From Gaiellasilicea sp963811885 (GTDB lineage Bacteria; Actinomycetota; Thermoleophilia; Gaiellales; Gaiellaceae), in contig CAWETB010000012.1 of the NCBI GenBank assembly GCA_963811885.1, positions 124,001 to 188,000 on the forward strand: a stretch of DNA of 64,000 nt, given 5' to 3'. Numbering within the stretch: position 1 is the stretch's first letter; every line of letters starts with the position of its first letter. Shown here piece by piece: positions 1-8,565 of the stretch. Below the pieces are notes generated by a model. The model made no database searches. It was not told the origin of the DNA and worked only from the letters and a program-made list of their open reading frames with translations. A program made the translations under genes and the position numbers.

Positions 1-700
1 TCCTCGAGCACGGCCCTGGAGTTCGCGTACTCCTCGCGCAGGTAGATGTACGCCTGTCGGTCTCGCAGAAGCGCATCGCCGCGGCGAGCCCTTCGAGCAG
101 GAGCTGGGGGCGCAGCTCCATCACGTAGCGGTCCTTGATCGTCCCCGGCTCGCCCTCGTCGGCGTTGACGATCACGACCCGCGGGCCGGGCTCACGCCGG
201 ACCGCGTCCCACTTGCGCCAGGTCGGGAAGCCGGCGCCGCCCATCCCGGTCAGCCCGGACGCCTCGAGCCGCTCGAGCACGTCGTCCTGCGACAGGGCGA
301 GCGGCTCGCGGATCTCGTCGGGCTCGAGCAGGAAGCCGTTCGTCGAGTGGGTGACGCCGCCGCGGACGGCGTCGCCGTCGAGCACGACCGGCGCCAGGTC
401 GCAGTGGCCGAGGCAAGGCACCTCGATCGCGGCGCCGGTCAGCAGCTCGCGCGAGCCGGCGCAGTCGCAGATCGGGCCGGTGCAGACGCGGACCGCGTCG
501 ACCGGCACCTGCAGGAACGAGTAGAAGGAGACGACCTCGTGCACGTCGCCGCGGCGCAGGTTCATCCGGTCGGCGAGCGCGTCGGCAAGCTCGGGGGTCA
601 GCGGGCCGACCTCGCGGCGGATGCGGCCGAGGTTGTCGAGCAGCCGGATCCGCTCCGTCGGCAGCTCCTCGAGCAGTGTGGCGAGCCGAAGGACGTCCAC
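1..700 (-). CDS. NuoE-NuoF fusion, NADH/formate dehydrogenase flavoprotein subunit (partial)
   Basis: The minus-strand gene runs off the left edge. Its first ~150 residues form a NuoE-type thioredoxin-like [2Fe-2S] domain with the cysteine pairs CTGPIC and CLGHC, preceded by the usual helical segment. It continues in frame into a NuoF-type FMN/NADH domain with the signatures GLTGMGGAGFPTW and VNADEGEPGT. Such fusions occur in HoxF and in the FdsB-type diaphorase subunit of NAD-dependent formate dehydrogenases, where they pass electrons between NAD(H) and the iron-sulfur chain. I chose the GTG at 700; no better start is visible before the divergent marR. One base appears to be missing near position 57, where CETD-QAYIYLREEY loses frame. 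Which complex it serves cannot be told from this end. Confidence 0.8.
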   Translation of the reverse strand, partial: MDVLRLATLLEELPTERIRLLDNLGRIRREVGPLTPELADALADRMNLRRGDVHEVVSFYSFLQVPVDAVRVCTGPICDCAGSRELLTGAAIEVPCLGHCDLAPVVLDGDAVRGGVTHSTNGFLLEPDEIREPLALSQDDVLERLEASGLTGMGGAGFPTWRKWDAVRREPGPRVVIVNADEGEPGTIKDRYVMELRPQLLLEGLAAAMRFCETDRRTSTCARSTRTPGPCSR

Positions 701-708
701 GTGCGTCC

Positions 709-714
709 TATGAT
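709..714 (+). promoter_or_regulatory. -10 box of marR, leaderless
   Basis: TATGAT ends 7 nt before a GTG at 722 that is in frame with the marR product. This spacing leaves no room for a leader and favours the GTG at 722 over the ATG at 710, which lies inside the box. Confidence 0.5.
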
Positions 715-721
715 CGCGCAC

Positions 722-1160
722 GTGAAGAAGCGCGTGCACACCAGCGTCCTCTTCGAGCTCTACGTCGCCGGGCAGTTGGTGAACGAGCTCGTCTCGCGGG
801 AGGTGGAGCGGCTCGGGCTGAAGGGCCCGGCGCAGATCCTGCTCTGGCACGTCGCCCTGAGCGGGCCGCTGACGCCGACCGAGCTCGAGCGGACGACAGG
901 CCTGCCGTCCCTCGACGTTGCGCGAGCGGATGCAGCCCCTTTTCGACGGCGAGCTCGTGCGACGGGTGCCGAGCGAGGAGGACCGCCGCTCGCACCGGCT
1001 CGAGGTGACCCAGCGCGGCCACGAGCTCCTGGATGCCGCCCGGCCGACGGTGGAGGGCGCGGAGCGGGCGCTGGAGGAGCACCTCGAGGGCGGGCTCGAG
1101 CAGTACCGGACGGCTCTGGAGGAGCTCGTCCGAGCCGGGCAGGCCGCTCTCGCGGATTGA
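722..1160 (+). CDS. MarR-family transcriptional regulator
   Basis: The product is a ~145-residue winged-helix protein. The helical part (ELYVAGQLVNELVSREVERL) is followed by the DNA-binding helices (LTPTELERTTGLP, then LRERMQPLFDGELVRRVPS), the wing EEDRRSHRLEVTQRG and a C-terminal dimerisation helix. This is standard MarR length and order. One extra base near 915 breaks the frame between LPSL and TLRERM; removing it gives 145 codons plus stop. The gene is divergent from the nuoEF-like gene. Its TGA stop overlaps the -35 box of the next gene, whose promoter contains a perfect inverted repeat that is the likely binding site. The ligand is unknown. Confidence 0.75.
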
Positions 1161-1185
1161 CATACCGCGGAAACCGCGGTATATC
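1157..1185 (+). promoter_or_regulatory. Sigma-70-type promoter with an internal palindromic operator
   Basis: TTGACA (1157-1162) and TATATC (1180-1185) are separated by exactly 17 nt. The region holds an inverted repeat, ATACCGCGG (1162-1170) and CCGCGGTAT (1174-1182), with a 3-nt centre. A dimeric repressor bound here would block polymerase. The upstream neighbour is MarR, so it is the obvious candidate. The -10 ends 8 nt before the next ATG, implying a leaderless message. Confidence 0.7.
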
Positions 1186-1193
1186 TGGCGGGC

Positions 1194-2134
1194 ATGCGGA
1201 CGCTCGTGCTCTCGCTGGTGCTGCTCGTCACCGCCGCACCGTCCCTCCCGGGAACTCGGAGTCAGAAGGCGTGCGACGGCGCCGGGCCGTACTGGCCGAC
1301 CGCCACGCTCGCCGTCACGGGCGGCACTGCCTGGGTCGCCTGCAAGGAGGAGGGCCGCGTCGTTCGCGTCACGCTCTCGTCGGGCTCGCTCCGCTCGACG
1401 CCGGTAGGCGGCTTGCCGATCGCCGTGATCGCCGGGCTCGGCGCGGTCTGGTCGCTCGACTCGGGCGGCGTCGTCTCACGCCTCGACCTCAAGAGCGGCC
1501 GGGTCACCGGGAAGATCGAGACGGGCGCGGCGGGGCCGTACAACCTCTGGATCGGCGACGGCTCGCTCTGGTCGGTGGACGACCGGGCGGGCACGGTCCT
1601 GCGGATCGATCCCGCGCGACGGAAGGTCGTCGCCCGCATCCCGGTCGGGCGACGGGCCTGCGGACATGGTCTTCCGCGGCAAGCGGGCGTGGGTGATCAA
1701 CCACCGCGATCTCGGCCTCGTCGCGATCGACACGGCGACGAACCGGCCCCGGAAGCTCGGCAACGTCCCGGGGGACGCGCCGGAGCGGCTCGCGTGGGCG
1801 GCGGGATCGCTCTGGGTGACCGGCCGCGGCACCGACCTGCTCCGGCTCGACCCGGAGACCGGCGCCGTCAAGGCGACGATCGAGATCGGCGCCGGCGGCA
1901 TCGACGTCGTCGCGAACGGCGGCTCGCTCTGGGTGCCGGCGCGCGCGGCGGCGGCCGACAGGGCGCGGCTTCCCGACCATGGCGGCGCTCCGGCGCGTCG
2001 ACGCCGGCACGGGGAAGGTGACGACCCCCGTGCGCGCACGCAGCCGCATCGACGTTCACGGGCTGCTGCCGTACCGCGGCGGCGTCCTGTTCGCCGACAA
2101 CACCGGCGGTCGGCTCTACACCGTGCCGGGCTAG
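1194..2134 (+). CDS. Secreted beta-propeller (YVTN/NHL-like) protein
   Basis: A signal peptide (LVLSLVLLVTAAPSLPG) precedes repeated blades of about 40 residues with the pattern G-LWV..(R/G)...V.R(L/I)D..(T/S)G(K/R)V, for example GAVWSLDSGGVVSRLDLKSG and GSLWVTGRGTDLLRLDPETG. Such propellers act outside the membrane as binding or scaffold domains; no catalytic motif is visible. Two extra bases (near 1648 and 1955) break the frame; removing them gives 313 codons. The gene is the direct target of the palindromic promoter behind marR. Its TAG stop shares the tetranucleotide CTAG with the stop of the convergent arfB. The bound ligand is unknown. Confidence 0.7.
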
Positions 2135-2541
2135 TCCGGCGGCCGCCGGCGAAGCTGCTTCGTCGTCGAGCGCCTCTTCTTCGACTCCAGGCGGCGCTCG
2201 CGCGACGCCCGCGTCGGCTTCGTCGCGATCCGGCGGCGCTGCACCTTCAGCGCCTCCCGCAGTTGCTCGACGAGCCGTTCGACGGCCAGCTCCCGGTTGC
2301 GCCACTGGCTTCGCTCGTCCTGGGCGACCGCACGGAGCGTCGGGCCCGCCTTCGCGATCACGCGCTTCTTCTGCACGTCGGTCAGCGCCGACGAGGCCTC
2401 GACGTCGAGGATCGCCTCCACACGTGTCTCCGCCGTGTTCGCGTGCTGGCCGCCCGGGCCGCTCGAGCGGGAGAAGCGCAGCTCGATCTCGGTCAGAGGC
2501 AATAGGACTGAACGTGTGACCCGGATAGCATCCTGCTCCAT
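2131..2541 (-). CDS. arfB: Alternative ribosome-rescue factor / peptidyl-tRNA hydrolase
   Basis: The protein has the class-I release-factor core with the catalytic motif GPGGQHANTAETRVE near the N-terminus, and a strongly basic C-terminal tail (RRRIATKPTRASRERRLESK, then KKRRSTTKQLRRR). ArfB releases peptides from ribosomes stalled without a stop codon; GGQ hydrolyses the ester bond and the basic tail enters the empty mRNA channel. Both parts are intact and the size (~136 aa) is typical. The start is uncertain: ATG at 2541 lies in an NcoI-like CCATGG shared with the divergent HAD gene, and an in-frame TTG at 2502 would give a start closer to the family's usual one. Confidence 0.85.
   Translation of the reverse strand: MEQDAIRVTRSVLLPLTEIELRFSRSSGPGGQHANTAETRVEAILDVEASSALTDVQKKRVIAKAGPTLRAVAQDERSQWRNRELAVERLVEQLREALKVQRRRIATKPTRASRERRLESKKRRSTTKQLRRRPPD
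2526..2531 (+). promoter_or_regulatory. -10 box of the HAD gene, leaderless
   Basis: TAGCAT ends 8 nt before the ATG at 2540. It lies in the first codons of the divergent arfB if arfB starts at 2541. Confidence 0.4.
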
Positions 2542-3316
2542 GGCCGCCATTCTGCTGGACGTCGACGGCGTCCTTCACGTCTCGGGCGAGCCGATCCCGG
2601 GTGCAGTGGAGGCGGTCGCCCGCCTGCGCGCCGACGGGCATCGGCTCCGCTACGTCACCAACAACTCGAGCCGCACCCGCGCCGACCTCGCGAACGAGCT
2701 GCGCGAGCTGGGTCTCGAGCTCGAGGACGAGGAGCTCCAGACGACGCCGATCGCCGCGGCCGAGCAGCTCGGCGGGCGCCGCGTCTACGGGCTCGTGATG
2801 TCCGCGATCGTCCCCGACCTCGCCGGGATCGAGCTCGTCGGCGAGGGCGCCGACGCCGTGCTCGTCGGCGGCTGCGACGAGACGACCGAGCCGAATCAGG
2901 TCTTCAGCCACATGAACCTCGCCCGCGCGTTCTCCGAGATCCAGGCCGGCGCCGACCTCTTCTGCCTGCACAAGAACCCCTGGTGGCAGACGGCGCGCGG
3001 GCCGATGCTGGACGGCGGCGCCTTCGTCGCCGCGCTCGAGTACGCGACCGGCGTCGACGCGACCGTGATCGGCAAGCCCAGCGCTTCCGCCTTCGCGGCC
3101 GCGCTGGCGGCCCTCGACGCCGAGCCCGAGCTGACGTGGATGATCACGGACGACCTCGAGCAGGACGTCCGCGGCGCGCAGCTCTTCGGGATGAAGACGC
3201 TGCTCCTGCGGACGGGCAAGTTCCGCCCCGACGCGCTCGAGCGCTCCGCCGTCATCCCCGACGCGGTGCTCAGCTCGATCGCGAACGTCCCGGACTGGAT
3301 CGAACGCTCGCCGTGA
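2540..3316 (+). CDS. HAD-superfamily IIA hydrolase (NagD-like phosphatase)
   Basis: Motif I is ILLDVDGVL (the nucleophile Asp is the first of the two), motif II is YVTNNSSRT, and motifs III/IV are seen in IGKPSASAF and MITDDLEQDVRGA. The cap between motifs II and III is of the IIA type seen in NagD, PNPase-type and p-nitrophenyl phosphatases. The protein is ~258 aa, the usual length, with no frameshift. It dephosphorylates a small phosphometabolite; the substrate cannot be read from sequence. Its stop overlaps the acpS start (GTGA at 3313-3316), so the two are translationally coupled. Confidence 0.85.
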   Translation: MAAILLDVDGVLHVSGEPIPGAVEAVARLRADGHRLRYVTNNSSRTRADLANELRELGLELEDEELQTTPIAAAEQLGGRRVYGLVMSAIVPDLAGIELVGEGADAVLVGGCDETTEPNQVFSHMNLARAFSEIQAGADLFCLHKNPWWQTARGPMLDGGAFVAALEYATGVDATVIGKPSASAFAAALAALDAEPELTWMITDDLEQDVRGAQLFGMKTLLLRTGKFRPDALERSAVIPDAVLSSIANVPDWIERSP

Positions 3317-3681
3317 CCCGGGTCGGCGTCGACCTGATCGAGATCGAGCGAGTCCGCCGCTCGCTCCAGCGCTACCAGGGCTTCAGAGATCGCTGCTTCA
3401 CCGCCGCCGAGCAGGCCTATTGCGACTCGCGCAAGAACCCGGCCGAGAGCTACGCGGGGCGGTTCGCCGGCAAGGAGGCGGTCGGGAAGGCGCTCGGCTT
3501 CGGCGTCGCGCGCGCGTTCGCCTGGAAGGACATCGAGATCGCCGGCCGCCCCAAGCCGTCGGTGCGGCTCACGGGTCGCGTCGCCGCCTGGGCCGAGCGC
3601 GTCGGCGCGGGCGCGATCGACCTCTCGATGACGCACTCGCGCGAGCTCGCCTCCGCGGTCGCCGTCGTCACCGATGCTTGA
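3313..3681 (+). CDS. acpS: Holo-[acyl-carrier-protein] synthase
   Basis: This 122-residue protein transfers 4'-phosphopantetheine from CoA to acyl carrier protein. The metal-binding Asp is in GVDLIEIERV near the N-terminus, and the second signature is FAGKEAVGKALG, with FTAAEQAYC upstream. Both are complete. It starts with GTG overlapping the HAD stop, and its own stop overlaps the nnr start (ATGCTTGA). acpS next to nnr, with alr nearby, is a conserved actinobacterial arrangement. Confidence 0.93.
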   Translation: MTRVGVDLIEIERVRRSLQRYQGFRDRCFTAAEQAYCDSRKNPAESYAGRFAGKEAVGKALGFGVARAFAWKDIEIAGRPKPSVRLTGRVAAWAERVGAGAIDLSMTHSRELASAVAVVTDA

Positions 3682-4994
3682 GCCGCTCTACACGGCCGAC
3701 GGAGGCGCGGGCGGCGGAGGAGGGCCACGACGTCGCGGAGCTGATGGAGCGCGCGGGTGCGGCGGTCGCGCGCGAGGTGATGCAGCGGTTCCCCGATGCG
3801 CGCCGGATCGCCGTCGTCTGCGGCGGCGGCTCGAACGGCGGCGACGGCCGGATCGCCGCCCGGATCCTGCGCGAGGAAGGCCGCGACGCGGTCGAGACGA
3901 CCGCAGTCGAGCAGGCCGACGTGATCGTCGACGCGCTCTTCGGGACGGGATTCCACGGCGAGCCGCGTGAGGAGGCGGCCGCGACGATCGAGCGGGTCAA
4001 CGCCGCCGGTGCACCGGTCGTCTCCGTCGACGTCCCCTCGGGCGTCGACGCGTCCACGGGCGAGGTCGGCGGCGCCGCGGTTCGGGCGACGCTGACCGTC
4101 ACCTTCCACGGCCGCAAGCTCGGGCTCGCAATCGCGCCCGGTCTCTTCCACGCCGGTGAGGTCGTGGTCGCGGACATCGGGCTCGAGCCCGCGGAGACCG
4201 AGCACCGGCTCGTGACGCCGGCGATCCTCTCGCTCGTCCCGCGCAAGCGGGCGGAGGACAGCAAGTACAGCGCCGGGGCGGTGCTCGTCGCCGGCGGCGC
4301 CCCTGGAATGACGGGCGCCGCCTGCCTCGCCGCCGAGGCCGCCTTCCGCGCCGACGCCGGCTATGTCGCGGTCGCCGTCCCGGAACAATCGCTACCGGTC
4401 GTCGAGGCCAAGCTGCTCGAGCCCGTGAAGCTGACCTGGGCGGATGCCGGCGACGCCGCTGCGAAGGCCGGCGCGCTCGCGATCGGGCCCGGTCTCGGCC
4501 GCGATGCCGCCGCGAAGGCGCTCCGGGACGAGCTGCTGGCTGCGGGCGAGCAGAAGCTCGTGCTCGACGCCGACGCCCTGCACGAGCTCGAGCCGGGCGA
4601 GTGGGGCGCGCGGGCGGTGCTGACGCCGCACGCGGGCGAGCTCGGCAGGCTCCTCGGCGAGAGCTCCGGCTGGGTGGACGCGCACCGGCTCGAGGCCGCC
4701 CGGCGCTGCTCCGAGCGGTTCGGCTGCGTCTGCCTGCTCAAGGGCGCCGACACGATCGTCGCCGCGCCCGCTCAGGGCGTCCTCGTCGTGCTCGCCGAGG
4801 CGCCGGGGCTCGCCACGGCGGGCACCGGCGACGTCCTGACCGGGATCCTGGCCGCGTTCCTCGCCAAGGGCCTCGACCCGCGCCTCGGCGCGGCGGCCGC
4901 GGCGACCGCGCACGGCCTTGCCGCCCGGCTCCTGCCGCAGCGCGGCCTCGTCGCCGGCGACGTCATCTCCGCGCTGCCCGCCGTGCTCGCCTAG
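3674..4994 (+). CDS. nnr: Bifunctional NAD(P)H-hydrate repair enzyme (epimerase + dehydratase)
   Basis: The N-terminal half is the YjeF/NnrE epimerase (ELMERAGAAVAREV, VVCGGGSNGGDGRIAARIL, VDVPSGVDASTGE) and the C-terminal half the NnrD ADP-dependent dehydratase, a ribokinase-like fold with the glycine-rich GTGDVLTGILAAFLAKGLDP motif and a preceding KGADTIV strand. Together they repair hydrated NADH and NADPH. One extra G near 3697, just after MLEPLYTAD, breaks the frame; removing it gives 440 codons. The ATG at 3674 overlaps the acpS stop. In related genomes alr usually follows; here about 2.5 kb of secretion genes lie between. Confidence 0.9.
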
Positions 4995-5007
4995 CCCAGC
5001 TGAGCTA

Positions 5008-5019
5008 CCCCGATCGGGG
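5008..5019. promoter_or_regulatory. 12-bp perfect palindrome upstream of the exported-protein gene
   Basis: CCCCGATCGGGG lies between the nnr stop and the next ATG (5095) and is a possible operator or short terminator stem. The 5' region also has GGAG about 9 nt before the ATG, so this gene is not leaderless. Confidence 0.35.
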
Positions 5020-5094
5020 GATGGTCCGTCACACGAAACCGCCGAAACCTACCGCGGAATGCGTGACCCCCTCCTCTGATCTGGAGTTGACGAC

Positions 5095-5466
5095 ATGAAG
5101 CGATTCAACGGACGGAGCCGGATCCTCGGAATCCTGGTCGTGGCGGCGGCGCTGGCCACAGGCGCGTACGCCTTCACGGCGACGAACACGGTGCCCGACT
5201 CGAGCGCAGGCTCGGGCAGCGGCACGATCAGCGGTTACACGGTCTCGGCGATCGCGTACCAGCTGAACACGACGACCCCCAGCAACATCGATTCGATGAC
5301 GTTCACGCTCAACGCCAACGCGACGACGGCGAAGGCGAAGGTCGTCAGCGGCTCGACCACGTACACGAACTGCTCGATCGCCGGCGGCGTCAACGTCACC
5401 TGCGACTTCAGCCCGGACATCGCCATCACGACCGCCGACCAGCTGTCGGTGATCGCGACCTCGTAG
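5095..5466 (+). CDS. Small exported protein, predicted SipW-type signal-peptidase substrate
   Basis: The 123-residue protein has a basic start (MKRFNGRSR), a hydrophobic core (ILGILVVAAALATGAYAF) and then TATNTVPDSS. The mature part is rich in Thr, Ser, Asn and Ala, with alternating beta-strand character and two cysteines (TNCS and VTCDF) that could form a disulfide. It resembles the short TasA/camelysin-like exported proteins cut by SipW-type peptidases, one of which is encoded next. The motif ATN(T/S)VP after the hydrophobic core recurs in the exported protein at the end of the cassette, arguing for a common processing enzyme. No catalytic motif is seen; a surface or fibre subunit is an inference. 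Confidence 0.6.
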   Translation: MKRFNGRSRILGILVVAAALATGAYAFTATNTVPDSSAGSGSGTISGYTVSAIAYQLNTTTPSNIDSMTFTLNANATTAKAKVVSGSTTYTNCSIAGGVNVTCDFSPDIAITTADQLSVIATS

Positions 5467-5480
5467 GGCAGAACGGAGAC

Positions 5481-5513
5481 CGCCGGGCGAGGCCGATCAC
5501 GCCTCGCCCGGCG
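5481..5513. terminator. Strong GC hairpin between substrate and peptidase genes
   Basis: CGCCGGGCGAGGC (5481-5493) pairs perfectly with GCCTCGCCCGGCG (5501-5513) across a 7-nt loop, directly after the small exported-protein gene. No U-tract follows, so it may be a partial terminator or an mRNA-stabilising 3' stem that keeps substrate levels above peptidase levels. Confidence 0.55.
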
Positions 5514-5530
5514 CCCCCTCACTCACGACC

Positions 5531-7140
5531 ATGAGCACCGGACGCGTCACCGGAATCGCGGCGAGCATCCTCGCCGTCGTCGCGCTTGCCGGCGCCGTCC
5601 TGTTCTTCGCGCCGACGCAGCTGGGCGGCGGGACGTCGTACGCGATCATCGTCGGCAACTCGATGGAGCCGAAGATCCACCGCGGCGACCTCGCGGTGGT
5701 GCGCAAGCAGAGCGCATACCGCGTCGGCGACGTGGTGCTCTACGACAGCCGCGAGCTCGGCTCGAAGGTCCTGCACCGGATCGTCCGCGTCGACGGCGGC
5801 CGCTTCGTGCTCAAGGGCGACAACAACTCGTTCATCGACGCCGAGCATCCGACCGAGGAGCAGATCGTCGGCAGCCTCTGGGTGACTGCGCCGGCCGTCG
5901 GCCGCGCCGCCGAATGGCTGCGCGAGCCGATGCACAGCGCTCTGCTCGTCGGCCTTGTCACCCTGATCGCGCTCGGCGGCGGCGTCGGCGCGGGCGCCTC
6001 GCTTCGCAAGGGCTCGCAACCGCCCGGCGCCGATCGCAGCCCCGCCTGGCTGCCACTGCCGCGTGCGCCCCGCCGCGTCCCCGAGGAGCTGAAGCCGCTC
6101 CTGCTCGGCCTCGGCGCCGCCGCGGTCGTGTGCGTCGGCCTCGCCTTCGTCTCCTTCGGGCGCCCGGTCGAGACGACCGAGACCGTCCAGGCCGCGTACG
6201 CGCACCAGGGCAGGTTCGAGTACGAGGCGCGCGTGCCGAAGAGCGCGGCCTACCCCGATGGGCACGTGAGCACCGGCGAGCCGGTCTTCCAGCGGCTGGT
6301 TCAGCGTCTCCGCGTCACCTTCACGTACGGGCTCGAGTCGGAGCTTCCGGTCACCGCGGACGGCCGGATCGCGATGGACGCCAGGATCAGCGACGGCCGC
6401 GGCTGGGAGCGCACGCTGCCGCTGGCGGCCGAGCGCCCGTTCGCGCACGGCGGCGCCACCGTCTCGGGCGTGCTCGATCTCGCGCGGCTGCAGCGGATCA
6501 CGGACGAGGTGCGGAATCTGACCGGCTCGGCGCAGAACGCCTACACCGTCGCGATCCTGCCGCGCGTCGACGTCGCCGGCCGGGTCGGTGGCGAGGCGGT
6601 CGACGCGACCTTCGCGCCCGCCCTTTCGTTCGACGTCGGTGACCTGCGCCTGCAGCCGAGCTTCGAAGGCGGGGAGGGCGTCGGCCCGTTCGCGCCGCGC
6701 GAGCCCGGCACCGGCACTCGTGCCGTCGCTGCGGAAATGTCGCTGGGCGCGCTCTCGCTCTCCGTCCCGACCGCGCGGCGCGTCTCGCTGCTCGGGATCG
6801 CCGTCCTGCTGCTCCTCGGCGGGCTCGTCCTCGCCACGGACGCCGGCGCGAGGACGGCGACGAGTACGAGCGGATCCTCGCGCGCTACGGGCACCTGCTC
6901 CTTCCCGTCTCCGCTCGCTCCGGCCACTGGGAGCACGTGATCGAGCTCGCCGACATGGAGGCGCTCGTCCGCGTCGCCGAGCATCAGGGCAAGCTGATCC
7001 TCCACGTCACCGAGGCGAATGAGCGCTTCTTCGCCGTCGAGGACGGCAGCACCGTGTACCGCTATCGCGTGCACGCGCCGGAGCCCGTCGCGTCGATGGT
7101 GTGGCCGCCGCCCGCCCGCGACCTTCGCGCAGAGCGATGA
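5531..7140 (+). CDS. SipW-like signal peptidase I fused to a DUF5305-like region
   Basis: Residues ~7-30 form a membrane anchor. The S26B peptidase core follows: the nucleophile Ser44 in GNSMEPKI and His82 in KVLHRIVRV, with KGDNN downstream. A His instead of the usual bacterial Lys is the mark of the SipW/eukaryotic-archaeal type. Two more membrane segments (~137-160 and ~183-205) lead into a ~300-residue extracytoplasmic region ending in another membrane helix and a cytoplasmic tail (YERILARYG, then VIELADMEALVRVAEHQGKL), the pattern of DUF5305 proteins found beside SipW-like peptidases. One base is missing near 6857; restoring it gives 537 codons. It presumably cleaves the flanking exported proteins. 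The stop overlaps the next start (ATGA). Confidence 0.75.
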
Positions 7141-7529
7141 GGCCGGCCAGACTCGCACGCTACGCCGCGGTCGGAGCGGTGTGTGGGCTCGTGCTGGTCT
7201 CGGCGCTCGCGGCGACGAACTCGGTGCCCGTGTCGCGCGCGGAGCGCGATGTCAGCGCGGTCACGGTCGACCAGAAGAAGCCGAAGCCGGCGTGCAACGG
7301 GATCACCGTGACCGTCCTCGTCACGGGGGGCGGCGACGGCGGGAACAGCGACGACCTCGTCATCGGCACCGCCGCGGCCAACACCAACCTGCGCGGAAAG
7401 AACGGCGACGACTGCATCCTCGGCGGCGGCGGCAACGACACGCTGCGGGGAGACGGCGGCACCGACGTCTGCATCGGCGGCCCGGGGACCGACACCTTCG
7501 ACGCCAGCTGCGAGACCCAGATCCAGTAG
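7137..7529 (+). CDS. Small exported protein with RTX-like calcium-binding repeats
   Basis: The 130-residue protein begins with a signal-like segment (YAAVGAVCGLVLVSALA) and then ATNSVPVSRA, closely matching the TATNTVP site of the first protein in the cassette. The C-terminal ~70 residues hold glycine/aspartate nonapeptide-like repeats (GKNGDDCIL, GGGGNDTLR, GDGGTDVCI, GGPGTDTFD) typical of Ca2+-binding beta-rolls, with cysteines in two of them. It is far shorter than RTX adhesins or toxins and has no type I secretion tail. Its ATG overlaps the peptidase stop, so the two are coupled. It is probably a second substrate of that peptidase. Confidence 0.65.
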   Translation: MRPARLARYAAVGAVCGLVLVSALAATNSVPVSRAERDVSAVTVDQKKPKPACNGITVTVLVTGGGDGGNSDDLVIGTAAANTNLRGKNGDDCILGGGGNDTLRGDGGTDVCIGGPGTDTFDASCETQIQ

Positions 7530-7533
7530 CCCT

Positions 7534-7539
7534 TAGCAT
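7534..7539 (+). promoter_or_regulatory. -10 box of alr, leaderless
   Basis: TAGCAT ends 7 nt before the GTG at 7547. It gives alr its own promoter, separate from the secretion cassette. Confidence 0.5.
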
Positions 7540-7546
7540 CGGGCTG

Positions 7547-8565
7547 GTGGCCCGCTCCGACCTGATCGTCGACCTGGGTGCGATCCGGAGGAACGTCCGG
7601 ACGCTCCTCGGCGCTCCGAGGGCGCGGAGCTCTGGGCGGTCGTCAAGGCGGACGGCTACGGGCACGGCGCGGTCGACGTCGGGGCCGCGGCGCTCGGGGC
7701 CGGTGCGACCGCGCTCTGCGTGGCGACGGTGCCGGAAGGGTTGACGCTGCGGCGGGCGCTCGGTCCAGCGCGGATCCTCGTGATGGGCCCGGCCACCAGC
7801 CGGGAGATCGCAGATGCCCGCGACGCCGGGCTCGAGCTCGTGATCGTGGACGGCGAGGTCCCGGAGGGCGTCCGGGTCCATCTCAAGCTCGACACGGGGA
7901 TGGGCCGTTGGGGGCTGGCCGAGCTGCCGGTGCCGGGACGCGAGGTGGTCGGGCTGATGAGCCACTTCGCCTCCGCCGACAGCGACGCGGCGTACACGGA
8001 GCTTCAGGTCGAGCGCTTCGCCGCCGCGACCGCCGAGTACGCGTTCCTGACGCGCCACATTGCCAACAGCGCCGGCGCGCTCCGCTATCCCTCGGCCCGC
8101 TTCGACGCGGCCCGCTGCGGGATCGCGCTCTACGGGATCTCGCCCTTCGGCACCGACCCCGCCGAGGACGGGCTGGAGCCGGCGCTGCGCTGGGAGTCGC
8201 AGCTCGCGCAGGTGCGGCAGGTGCAGCCGGGCGAGTCGACCGGCTACGGCCGCCGCTGGATCGCGGAGCGGCCGACCTGGATCGGGATCGTCCCGGTCGG
8301 CTACGCGGACGGCTTCCGGCGCGACCTGACCGGGACGCAGGTGCGCGTCGCCGGTGAGCTCCGCCCCGTCGTCGGGACCGTCTCGATGGACGCGTTCGCG
8401 GTCGAGCTCGACCGCGAGCTGCCCGTCGGCGCGCCCGTGACGCTTCTCGGCCACGGCGTCCAGGCCGAAGCGCACGCCCGCACGGCGGGGACGATCGGGT
8501 ACGAGATCGTCACCGGGATCCGCAGCACGCCCGAGCGCACGCGGCGCACGGTGATTGACGGCTGA
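7547..8565 (+). CDS. alr: Alanine racemase
   Basis: A PLP enzyme that makes D-alanine for peptidoglycan. The PLP lysine is in AVVKADGYGHG and the second catalytic base is the Tyr of STGYGRRW. HIANSAGALRYP, RCGIALYGISP and the C-terminal VGTVSMDAFAVEL strand complete the fold-III barrel plus beta domain. One base is missing near 7612 (expected GASEGAELWAVVKAD); restoring it gives 340 codons, slightly short for the family. It starts with GTG 7 nt after a -10 box. Its stop immediately precedes the copper operator. Confidence 0.93.

Noticed and set aside
7137..7529. RTX toxin or adhesin
   Set aside because: Only about four short repeats in 130 residues, with a Sec-type signal and no type I secretion signal or transporter genes nearby.
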